A stretch of 64,000 bases of DNA from Pyropia yezoensis. Lineage: Eukaryota; Rhodophyta; Bangiophyceae; Bangiales; Bangiaceae. Location of the stretch: contig CM020619.1 of the NCBI GenBank assembly GCA_009829735.1, positions 23,957,554 to 24,021,553 of the forward strand, in the 5' to 3' direction. The notes below the pieces were generated by a model. The model ran no database searches and was not told the DNA's origin. It worked only from the letters and a program-made list of their open reading frames with translations. Of the stretch, positions 28,954 to 38,042 are shown piece by piece. Each line of letters starts with the position of its first letter. Within the stretch, counting starts at the first letter, position 1. A program made the position numbers and the translations under genes.

Positions 28954-29880
28954 GTACAAACACATACCATGGTTCTTCAAAGATTCTCTACTAACAAAGC
29001 CGACTATGGCACAATACAAAACGAGAAGAATACCCACCACTCTTCTCACCAAGGAAAGAACAAGTCGTTCGACCGCTGACTCTAGCGTTCCATATGGCCA
29101 CCCCCACCACCCTGGGAGAAAAGGGTACTGGTGCTCACGCTCCTCCAGAGGTACGTGGGTGAACTCCACCCGCGACCCGTGGATGAGGAAGCCCGAGGAG
29201 CCCCGGAGTCGGAACTCCTCTCGCACCACGCCGTGTTGGGCGTGGGCGTCCTCTCCGCCCAGGTAGGGACGGGGAAGGGCACACCACTCGGTAGACACAA
29301 CCGCGTGGGTGTCGTCGATCTCCTTGTCGCCCGACCCCAAGGCGAGGGAGGTTGACAACGCCTGGACTTCAGGCGCGTCCGCCAGGCAGAGTAGCGCTGG
29401 TAGGTCGCAGACCACCCCATCAGGTAGAGTCACCTGGTTGGGGTACCGACGAGTCCGGCGGTACCATACGTCGGTCCGCCGTGGCTCGGGGATGATCAAG
29501 TAGACATCCTTGAGCTTGCAGTCGGGAAGCTCCCCGACTGACTTGGGAGGCGCCCAGGCTCGGGGCCCCATAGGAGGACGGGGCCGCGGCGGGAGTAGCA
29601 GCCGTGACTCAGGAAGGCGGGGGATGGGAGTCACATCCCCTTCCGCCACCGGGTTGGAAGACCCATCCCCCGGTGGGACCACGGCCGAGGGGGCAGTAGG
29701 AGGTGATGGGGCGGGGACGGCTGAGGCGGCCGCCTCCGACCCTCGCCCGGGACGAGTCGTCTCCATGGCCGACCCCCGGCTGAGAGACTCCTCAGTCCCG
29801 AGGGCCTCCTCTCCCGTCCGTCGCTTGTCCGACAGAGACGTCGGAGACGGGGACAAAGGCCGACTCGGCTCACCCGCCAT
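28828..29880 (-). CDS. Antisense ORF of the outer retrotransposon, shorter homologue of the inner one
   Basis: A 350-residue frame antisense to gag-pol, from ATG 29880 to a stop at 28828, overlapping the last 126 nt of pol tail to tail. After a Pro/Ser-rich N-terminus it shares a block with the inner element's antisense product: YPNQVTLPDG against YPRRVGFPAG, PYLGGEDAH against PYLHEADPH, and QYPFLPGWWGWPYG against QYYPKKPEWWPQVEVPYG. After that block the similarity ends. The product lacks the second half and the SR-rich tail, and its last 50 residues read through the complement of the chromodomain, so it looks like a 3'-truncated version. The frame is also open upstream of 29880 through a repeat-rich segment. 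No known domain is recognised. Confidence 0.6.
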   Translation of the reverse strand: MAGEPSRPLSPSPTSLSDKRRTGEEALGTEESLSRGSAMETTRPGRGSEAAASAVPAPSPPTAPSAVVPPGDGSSNPVAEGDVTPIPRLPESRLLLPPRPRPPMGPRAWAPPKSVGELPDCKLKDVYLIIPEPRRTDVWYRRTRRYPNQVTLPDGVVCDLPALLCLADAPEVQALSTSLALGSGDKEIDDTHAVVSTEWCALPRPYLGGEDAHAQHGVVREEFRLRGSSGFLIHGSRVEFTHVPLEEREHQYPFLPGWWGWPYGTLESAVERLVLSLVRRVVGILLVLYCAIVGFVSRESLKNHGMCLYSWLACRSALTWSRDFIPRRTSATSAYRYAHSLAVSTDLLYW

Positions 29881-30887
29881 CACGCGACCAACCTTGACCG
29901 ACTCGGTGAGGTTGAGCACGGGGGGGGGGACACGACCCGCTCCCCCTCCGACGACAACCAACCTTGACCGACTCGGTGAGGTAGAGCAAGGGGGGGGGGA
30001 CACGACCCACACCCCCCACCGACAACGAAGAAGCCCGACACAAGGGGCAGCGCGGGGAAGACACAACCCCGCCAACGAGGACAAAGGGGGGGGAACACGA
30101 CCCGCGCCCCCACCGACAACGAAGACGCCCGACACAGGGGCGGAAGGGGGAAGACACCACCCCAACCAACGACACCAACCGCACGGCGGGAAGAGACAGA
30201 CCCGCCGACGCGAGGGAGCAGCGGCGGGAAGGCACACACCCGCCCGCACACACGAAGGGGAGAGAAGACCCCGCACCGGCGGCCGAGTCCCACCGCCGGC
30301 GACCGAGTGCAACACCCCCAACTCGGGGTGCGCACACCCCTCAACCCTGACTAGAAAGGGGGGGAAGGAGTGTGGAACACCCCGCAGAGAGCCAGCTGGG
30401 GGTGGATCGAGCTGAAGGGGGGGACACAACCCGACCCCCCGAGAGCAACCGTACCCCAACTGAAGGGGCAGGTGCAGGTCGACGTTCCGAGTGAGAACGT
30501 CGACGCCCTACTCCTCCAGTTGAGGGGCAGGGGGTGTGGCGGAGGTACGCCGACACCCAGATTAGGGGGCTCACCCACACGTGAGTCCACCCGTGGAGCA
30601 CCCTGACCAGGTGGGGGACGACTTTCCCCCACACCTGTTTCGCGTGGAGGGGGCTCCTCTACCCAGTGTCAGGGCAGAGAGCGCACCCCACGGAGAGGGA
30701 CTGCCTCTCCCGGAGGGCCCCGCCGGACGCGAGTGCAACCCCGGCGTAACCCTGGTGCACGCTAGACGCCAGCGATGCACCGTACTTTGCATCTCAACTC
30801 GGGAATTGCATCCTCCTCTCCCGGTCACTGCGACTCGCCGCTGATTGGACGTCCACCGGGACGGCTGGACTTTTGAGAAGGGGGAAA
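29881..30887. repeat. Repeat-rich leader between the outer antisense ORF and the 3' LTR
   Basis: Imperfect tandem copies lie at 29885-30130. CCAACCTTGACCGACTCGG (from 29888) recurs from 29959, each copy followed by a short G run and then CACGACCC. A second unit, CCACCGACAACGAAGA with GCCCGACACA, occurs twice (near 30016 and 30111). The rest to 30887 is unique and purine-rich, ending in the polypurine tract GAGAAGGGGGAAA (30875-30887). The inner element has no such repeats. They may have expanded in the antisense 5' region. Confidence 0.65.
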
Positions 30888-31426
30888 TGTGGGAGATTGG
30901 GCCGGAATTCGGTACCAATACTTTGAAGATTCGGGTCAAGTGGACCTGACCGGAAGTCGAAATTCACCCGACCCACGATGGTGAAACTTCTGACTTCTGG
31001 ACGGAAATTCGACTAGGACTTCCGACATACTAGAGCAGGGTAATGCTGCTGGTATTTGTTTCTTGGGATTTTTGCACGGGAGCCAGACGGATTTCTACGC
31101 TTTGAGTTCTTTGCATGTGGAGTGATATGATTGGTTTGTTTGAGGGTTCATTTTCTGAGTGTTTTGAGGGGTTGCGTGAGCGTGTGAGGAGGGTTGATAA
31201 GGAGGGACAGCAAGGCGGGGAGGGCCCACCTTGGCTGGCCAAGCAAGAAAACACCGTCTGGCTCCGACACATCTTGTTCGTGCTTTGGTGAGTGGACCCG
31301 CTCACCACACGCAAGTTCCGTGTTCGGCTGTGTGGAGGTGCTTGCTTCCGGTGTCCCAAGTTGGGATATCGGCAATACTCCTCTTCCTTCCCTGACTCGG
31401 GGTTGGTGCTTGGGAGTACTGCTACA
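30888..31426 (+). repeat. 3' LTR of the outer retrotransposon
   Basis: A 539-bp copy of 12920-13458, preceded by a polypurine tract and followed by the target duplication CCGCG. Confidence 0.96.
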
Positions 31427-31444
31427 CCGCGTGTTGCAGCCGCC

Positions 31445-32369
31445 ATGAGACTGGCGTCGGTGGTCATCCCGCGTGATTCAGCTGCGGCGGCGGCGGCGGC
31501 GGTGCTCGACAACGTCACAGCGGGGTTCGGGGCTGCGGCCGCGGCGGCCGCCCCGCGAGACCAGACGCTGGTGGTTTCAATTCAAATAGCACCGTTCACG
31601 TCCGCGCCCCGTGGGCGCTCCCAATTGGGCAGGGGAGCGCGCTGCCCTGTCCAATACTGCGCCCCGCGGGCGCGCTCCCATTGGGCAGGGGAGCGCGCTG
31701 CCCTGCCCGATACCGTGCCCCGCGGGCGCGAGGCAGGCAGGCGGTAGTACTGTACATAGCCCGTCTGTACATTTTGTCGACCATTCTTCAAAACGACCAG
31801 GTCGGCGTGGACCCACGACCACCGTCGGTACCGGCCAAAGGGCGGAGCCTGTGCCGACAGTGGTGCGCTCGGCAGCGACAGGCGGCACAGATGTCGTGGC
31901 GCGGGCCGTGGCGTCCGTCTGTAGGGGGGATGGTGCCTCCATGATGCCCCCCCGGCGGGGTGGTGGGGGGGAGGCAGCGACCGCCCTGTGGGGAGGTGAC
32001 GCGCCCGCCGCCGCTATCGCCGACGGATGGACCGGCTGGGGGGGTCCCCCGCCGGCCGTGGCCGCGACACGGCTGACCGATATGCAGCGGGTGTTGTGGG
32101 CAGACGAGGCAGCCGCGGCGGCGGCGCGCGTGTGGGTGGCCGACTCGGTGGCCATTGCCCGCGACGCGGCTGGAGGAGCGACGCTGCGGGAGGCGTTGTG
32201 GTTGGGTCTCCGCACGACCGACGAGCACATGCTGTGGTGGGGCCCCCGGCGGCGGCGGCGGCGGAGCCAGCAACGGCGATGGGAGCAGCGACGGCGACGG
32301 CAGGCTCTGTCGATGCCGCAGCGGGCGGGCATGATGCATCAGCCCTGTTCTGTCGCCTCACAGCGGTGA
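31445..32369 (+). other. Possible unidentified gene directly beside the retrotransposon (weak)
   Basis: An ATG at 31445 starts an Ala-rich stretch (MRLASVVIPRDSAAAAAAAV ... PRDQTLVVSIQ) that loses coding character near 31590. From about 31860 to 32369 another frame looks coding (RLTDMQRVLWADEA, then VADSVAIARDAAGGATLREA, LRTTDEHMLWWG) and ends Arg-rich. A donor-like CTG|GTGGTT near 31569 and an acceptor-like GACAG near 31860 would allow an intron containing the tandem repeat at 31604-31732. This is speculative. I recognise no domain and there may be no gene. The retrotransposon lies 18 bp upstream of the ATG. Confidence 0.2.
31604..31732. repeat. Two-copy tandem repeat of about 63 bp
   Basis: Two diverged copies, each with a GGGCGCGCTCCC-type block, TTGGGCAGGGGAGCGCGCTG, and a GCGCCCCG-type block, lie end to end. 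The unit is internally palindromic in places. Confidence 0.75.
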
Positions 32370-35300
32370 CGCTGCATGCCATCCGTCCAGCGTCACCCTT
32401 GCGTCTGCGTTGCAGCCGTCCTCCTCAGCACGTGGGTCCACTGGGTCGCCCCGGCGGCTGCGACGCGGCACGCGACCGTAGTTTCCTGCCGCGCCGCCGA
32501 CTGTGCCGCTGTGGCAGTCGACGGAGGGGCGGCAGAGGGGAGGGAATCTTCCGGGAAGGGAGGAGGCGGTGAGTGGGGGGGCGGGTGCAGCCACCGAGCG
32601 GGAGGATTCCCCGCGGGTGCCGCCGCTGCCGCGGCACGGGACTGCCTAGGGCGGCCGCGCCGTCGCGTGTGATAGCCTTGGCGGTTGACGGCGGGGCGCG
32701 GGGGGGGGCCCCCCGTCCAGCCGCCAAAGGCAGGGATCCCTGACGGCTGTTGCCTGCAGCAGTCCCCGGGGTAGCTCGTGCGCCTGTCGCGGGGCCTTTT
32801 ACAGCTGGGGGATGACTGCCGCCCCTGCCGCCGTCGCTGCCGCCGCCGCGGACGCCGCCCGTCGAGGTGCCGACGTTCCCGCCGGCCGCGGCGGCGCCGC
32901 TACCAGCGCCGTGGCACAGTGCGCAGGCAGCCTCACCCGCCGCCAGAAGCCGCGCCCGAGGGCGCGCCCTTCTGGCAGCCACGGCTGCTGAGTGGCTGTG
33001 CAGTACGCGTCCAGCAGAGGTAGGCGTGCAAGAGGCGTGAGCCCAGCTAGTGCCGTCTCCAACTTCAACGTACTTCCGTTGCGTACAGTGGTACTGTACG
33101 TCTTGATCTTTACAGTACTCCTTGTACAGTATACGCTGTGCTGGCCGCCCATTTGCAGACTGCAGTGATCCATGGAGGGAACAGGGACACAAGCACGCGA
33201 TAACGAGAGTCTGAGCCGATCGCGAGCCGACTGTTGCACAGTACATAGCAAACCGCTGGCTCTCGAAGCGTGCGCCCATTCGTCCCAGAGTGACGTGGCC
33301 TGCCGAAATGGGTGCTTGGAGACGAGTGCAGCACAACGGGGTAAATCGGTTTGCCTCCATCCCGAGAATGGCAGTGCCCAGGATCAAGTGAGGTGGGCGA
33401 CCGCGTGAAGCTCTGAGGGTGGCGGTCTCGTTCACGCCCAGTCCGGTACGAAACGGCCCAAAAGCAAACGAACTGATGGCTTCTAAATAGTCATAGCATA
33501 GACATCGATCTATTCAATGGAGCATAGCCAGTCTGTACCGAACGTCAACCAGTCTCAGCCGCCGTGGGGGATGCAGGGCACTACGGAGAAAACAACATGT
33601 ACCACCATGAGGAGAATATCGTGCTTTTCTATAAAATGCCCGGACACGGGGCTGCGGCGTTTCTCATGTCAGAGGTGGACCACCAAGTCGCAGGGCGTGG
33701 GCAGCCAATGGCAGCCCAGGCCTGTCCACGTGCCTGGACCTGCTTCCGGTACTTTGGTGAGTGCCGTTGACCCAGGCCAGTCCTCACAGGAGATGTCCAT
33801 ATTTGATGCGAGTTGGCTGCTTGCCTGGTGGCCCCTTCTCCGCGATCGATCGAGGCCCGTTCCTAAGAGACGCAGTGTGAATGGGATCTCCAAGCATTCA
33901 AAGTCTACCTTGTACATTTCCTGGCACATCGCGAAAATTCTTGAGATCGACCGATGAAGGCTCGACAGCCACACATTGGCAAGCCTCGAGTTGGCAGTCA
34001 CTTTTTGAAATCCGTGGAATGCTTTTGGTGGCGGATTGTCCGCCACCGTCGGCGCCTCCACTTACCGTAGTCGCAGCGATCTGGTCCCGCGACGGCTGCC
34101 GGCGATCGGCGGCGGCGGCGGCGGCGGCGACAGGAGCCTTGGTGACGTCGGCGGTAGCGACGGTGGTGGCGATCATGGTGTGCTGTCGTAGTGCTCGCCG
34201 TCCGTCTTTTTGGCGGCGGTGGGTGTCCGTGGCGACTGTGGCGGCGGCCCCGTCCTTGGCGACTGTGGCGGCGGCCCCGTCCTTAGCGATGGCGGCGGTT
34301 GACGGTCGTGACGTCGGTGGGCGTCAGCGCGGCGATGGCTGTCGATGGCGACCTCGACGGCATCGGCAGGTGTGCTCGTCTGTGGTGGTGGAGGGGGGGG
34401 GGGGGGGGGGGGGGCGGTGGAGTGGGGGGGGGGGGGGCGGTGGAGGGGGGGCAGGGGGGGGCTGCGGTGGCTGTGGGTGGTGAGCGACAGTGGCGGGGGG
34501 GATGGTTGCTGTGGCTGTGGTGGTGGACGACGGTGGAGGGGGGGGACGGTTGCCATGATGTTTGATGAGTTGTCGGCGGGGGAGGGGTCGGCGTGGCTGC
34601 GGCGATGCTCGTCTGCGGCGGCGGCAAGGGCGGGTGCGCTCATCCACGGCGGCAAGTGGTGTCCACGTCTGTGGCGATTTAGGTGGGGGGAGGCGCACGA
34701 CGGCGTTATTGGTGTGATGATGGGCCGGGGGGGGGGGCTGCTGTGGTTGTGATGGTGGGGGTGGGAAGGGGGGGGATGGCCTTGTGGGTGACGGGCGGCG
34801 GGGGACGGTGGTATGGGAAGCTATACGGAGGGTGGGGGGGACTTTTTCGTAGAGCGCTCGTGGTGGTAGGGGTGGTGGATGCTTGGAGAGGCGGTGGGTG
34901 GTAGGAGGGGGATGGGTTGCGGGAAAGTGGAGGGGGGGGGGGGGGGTGCTTGAGTTGGTGGGGTGCTTGGGGGGAGCAGGTGCTCGGGGGGCGGGGGGTC
35001 GTTGGGGGCGACCCTGCCGCCTCTGTTTTCTTTTCACTAGTTTTCCCATGTTCTCTTTTCCCGTAGCGTTGAAGTGGTGGGCAAGCGTTATGGCTGGTCG
35101 CCGTGGCTGTTTGGCAGGTGCACGGGACTGCGGCGTTGGCGGCGGTGGGCTGGGGCGGTCGTGGACGGGGACGGTTGCGGGGATGTCGTCGCTGTGGCCA
35201 TCTTCCGCGACGGTCTTCCGCCGCGGTGGTGCTCGTGGCCGCCCCCGGTTGTGACGACAAAGGGATGGGGGTGGCGGCGGCGGCGATTGTGCTCTTGGGG

Positions 35301-35800
35301 TGCAGGCGAGCGGCGACAGCGATTGTGGCTGGGAGGGGTGGTGACCATCGCTGCTGCGCGGTGGGGTTATGGGAGGGGAAGGAGTGGCGGCCGTGAAGGT
35401 GCCACTTCTGGGGACGCTGATTGTCCTCGTCCGTCGTGGTGTAGGAGTGGTTGGGGGGGTGGACGCAACGACTGCGTTGGCGTGCTAATGGGGGCCGGAG
35501 GAGGGGACAGCTGTTGTCGTCTTGTTAGGAGCGGGGGGGGTCGGCGATGATGGTGCCGGCTGTGTTGGGATGACGGTAAGAGGAGCACGACGTGGGGGGG
35601 GGGAAGGGGATGGCCGCAGAGAGCTCGTGGTCGTGCTGCTTGGTTGGGTACTGGGGGGTGGCTTGTGCTGGGAGGAGCTTCGTGCTGGGGGGAAGGCGGC
35701 TGTTAGGCAGGGGGGGGGGGGGCTAGGGGTGGGCGGGGATGTAGGGGTGGTGGGGTCGCCACCGCAGGGTCTTTTTCTTAGCCCAACTGTTGTAAATCTT
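32370..35800. other. Repeat-rich region without a supported gene
   Basis: This region holds a GTACAG-type patch (33085-33132) and one copy of a recurring 30-bp motif (33527-33556). The less GC-rich stretch 33170-34060 shares a 29-bp exact inverted match (33617-33645) with 39124-39152. There is also a hairpin GGTGGCGGA/TCCGCCACC (34027-34047) and a 27-bp tandem duplication near 34226-34279. From 34060 onward the DNA is G-rich with long G runs, and all ORFs there are Pro/Ala or Arg/His low-complexity frames. I call no gene. Confidence 0.5.
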
Positions 35801-37342
35801 CTATTTCTTCTTGCGTTGTTGTGATAGGCCCGCTTCGTGGCTGTTCGTGATGGTGGAGAACGGCTGTGGAGGCGCCGCGGAGGTTGGCTCGTAGAGGGAC
35901 GGGGCGACTTCCCCCTGCCGCCGGGCGCCCCCCTCGTGGGTGGTGGCACGGGGCGACGGCGACGTTGCCGGCTGCTGTGCCGCCTCGGCGCGCGCGGCCG
36001 CCGGCTCCACCGGGCGCCCGCGCTCGGGGCCGCCCGTCCGTGGCAGCGGCGGCCGCTTGCGCACACAACGGGCGACGGCGGCGGCGGGAGTCGCGGCCGC
36101 GGCGGCCGCGTCGGGGGTGACGGGGCCAGCTGCCGTAGCAGGGGTGGGGGGTGCGGCGACCGCGGCGCTGGACTTGGTGGATGCGGTTGGCGGCGGTGGC
36201 ACCTCCTCGGGCGCCGTGAGGGCCACCTCCCCCCACCGCACGCGCGGGGCGGGCGCCGCCGCCACCGCCGCAGCTGCCGCCGATGCCGCCGCGGCGACGG
36301 CCGCCGCCCCCTCGCCCTCACCTCGCAGCCCGCCTGGGTGCGGCAGCGGCGGCGACAAAAGGGAGGCCACAGCCTTGGCACCCGCGGGCGCGCGGGCGGC
36401 CTCCCCCCCCACCGCAGCCGCCGGGCGGGGAGCGCGCGCGGCCGGGGGGGCACGGCGCCCGCCCCCGTGACCCCCCCCCCCCCGCCCCCCCCCCGCGCCC
36501 CTGGACCCTCGAGGGTATACACGGCGGTGGCGGTGTCTTCCTTTTTTTTTGTCGCATGGGCGCACAGCCCGCCCCCGCCCCCCCTTCCCGGCCCCTCCCT
36601 TCCCACCAAGACCATGCCTCCGGACCGCTGCCACCGCCCCCCTCACTCGACCGCTTCCTCTGCCGCAACGGCGGCAATGGCGTCGACCCTGAGCAGATCC
36701 CCCCCAGGTGCACCCCCTTCCCCCCCTCCGCCCTCACCTCCCCCCCCTCCCCCTCTGGCGGCACCCCCCCCGGCCGCCGCCACCGCTGCCGCCACCACCG
36801 TCGGGAGCGACCGCCGCGCCACCCAGCCGGCCGCCGACACCGCCGCCGCAGGCGGCAGCGGCAGCGGCGGCGGCGGCGCCTCCCTCCCCCCCCCCCCCCC
36901 CCCCCCCCAACTGCGGAGCGCCCGCCGCGCTCCCCGCACCCGGCGGGGTGCCCAACGACGCAAGCGCCGCCCCCCCCCCCGACCGTTGCAGCCGCGAGAA
37001 GAGGGTGCCCGCGGCGCTGAGGTCTGGGCGGCCCCCTGGCACGCCCCCCCCCCCGGCCCCGCCGCCGCCGCCGGGCGTGCCGGGCGTGGTGTACCTCCCC
37101 CCCCCCGTGCCGGCCACCCCGGCCCCTCCCCCCCCATGCCGGCCCCCCCCGCCCCCCCCCCCCCCCGGGCGCCTGCCCCCCGCGTCGCGGCGGTCCTCCC
37201 CCCCAACGCGGCCGGCGGGGAAGGGCAGCGAGTGCGACTCCGACGGGTCCCGGCCAACGCCGCCGCGGCCGTCGGCGATGCGCTTGCCGTCGGCGGCGGC
37301 GGCGGCGCCGACCGCTCTCGGCCGCCGCACCAGCTGCCGCAT
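35801..37342 (-). CDS. Possible low-complexity Ala/Gly-rich protein gene, frames broken by C runs (weak)
   Basis: Two reverse-strand stretches have coding-like texture. One runs from ATG 37342 (MRQLVRRPRAVGAAAAADGK ... DPSESHSLPFPAG ... DLSAAGTLFSRLQRSGGG) to about 36910. The other runs from about 36430 to TAG 35801 (RVRWGEVALTAPEEVPPPP ... APSLYEPTSAAPPQPFST). They are in different frames, separated by C homopolymers at 36887-36908 and 36470-36490, so the connection could be an intron, sequence errors or chance. The upstream side merges into the (CCACCG)n array, which in this frame would encode poly-Gly. No domain is recognised. Confidence 0.25.
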
Positions 37343-37384
37343 CGCCTCCTTCCAGCCATCGTCCGCGCCATCGTCGCCGCCGCC

Positions 37385-37475
37385 ACCCTCCTCCCCGCCA
37401 CCAACCGCTCCACCACCGCCACCGCCAACGCCACCGCCACCGCCACCGCCACCCCCCTCCCCGCCACCAACCGCC

Positions 37476-37507
<32 letters not shown>

Positions 37508-37541
37508 GCCACCGCCACCCCCCTCCCCGCCACCAACCGCC

Positions 37542-37573
<32 letters not shown>

Positions 37574-38042
37574 GCCACCGCCACCGCCACCGCCACCGCC
37601 ACCGCCACCGCCACCGCCACCGCCACCGCCACCGCCACCGCCACCGCCACCGCCACCGCCACCGCCACCGCCACCGCCACCCCCCTCCCCGCCACCAACC
37701 GCCCCACAACCGCCACCGCCACCGCCACCGCCACCGCCACCGCCACCGCCACCGCCACCGCCACCGCCCCCCACCGCCACCGCCACCGCCACCGCCACCG
37801 CCACCGCCACCGCCACCGCCACCGCCACCGCCACCGCCACCGCCACCGCCACCGCCACCGCCACCGCCACCGCCACCGCCACCGCCACCGCCACCGCCAC
37901 CGCCACCGCCACCGCCACCCCCCCCACCAACCGCCCCCCCCCCGCCACCGCCACCGCCACCGCCACCGCCACCGCCACCGCCACCGCCACCGCCACCGCC
38001 ACCGCCACCGCCACCGCCACCGCCACCGCCACTGCCACCGCC
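37385..38042. repeat. (CCACCG)n hexanucleotide array with higher-order spacers
   Basis: About 650 bp consists almost wholly of the hexamer CCACCG/CCGCCA. It is interrupted several times by a spacer of the form CCCCTCCCCGCCACCAACCG followed by CCCCAC, giving a higher-order pattern in the first half. The second half is nearly pure hexamer. One strand contains almost no G outside the CCG step. In the six frames it encodes (Thr-Ala)n, poly-Pro, (His-Arg)n, (Val-Ala)n, poly-Gly and (Trp-Arg)n, which explains several giant ORFs that I reject as genes. Confidence 0.95.

Larger units (their letters stand above)
12920..31426 (+). mobile_element. Ty3/gypsy chromodomain LTR retrotransposon (outer element), interrupted by a nested element
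   Basis: The element has 539-bp LTRs at both ends (TG...CA) and a perfect 5-bp target duplication CCGCG (12915-12919 and 31427-31431). It also has a PBS-like site 2 nt after the 5' LTR and a polypurine tract before the 3' LTR. The order protease, RT, RNase H, integrase, chromodomain places it in the chromovirus branch of Ty3/gypsy. A second element of 9,381 bp is inserted in pol. Without it and one copy of its target duplication the outer element would be 9,121 bp. The LTRs show no difference that I can find by eye, so insertion is recent. It also carries an antisense ORF near the 3' LTR. Confidence 0.96.

Noticed and set aside
29510..30415. 301-codon + strand ORF in the outer element
   Set aside because: It is the complement of the antisense ORF and its repeat-rich leader. 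The minus-strand frame has the homologue in the inner element; this one does not.
37385..38042. CRISPR-like array
   Set aside because: It is a simple hexamer array without unique spacers of constant length, in a eukaryotic context.
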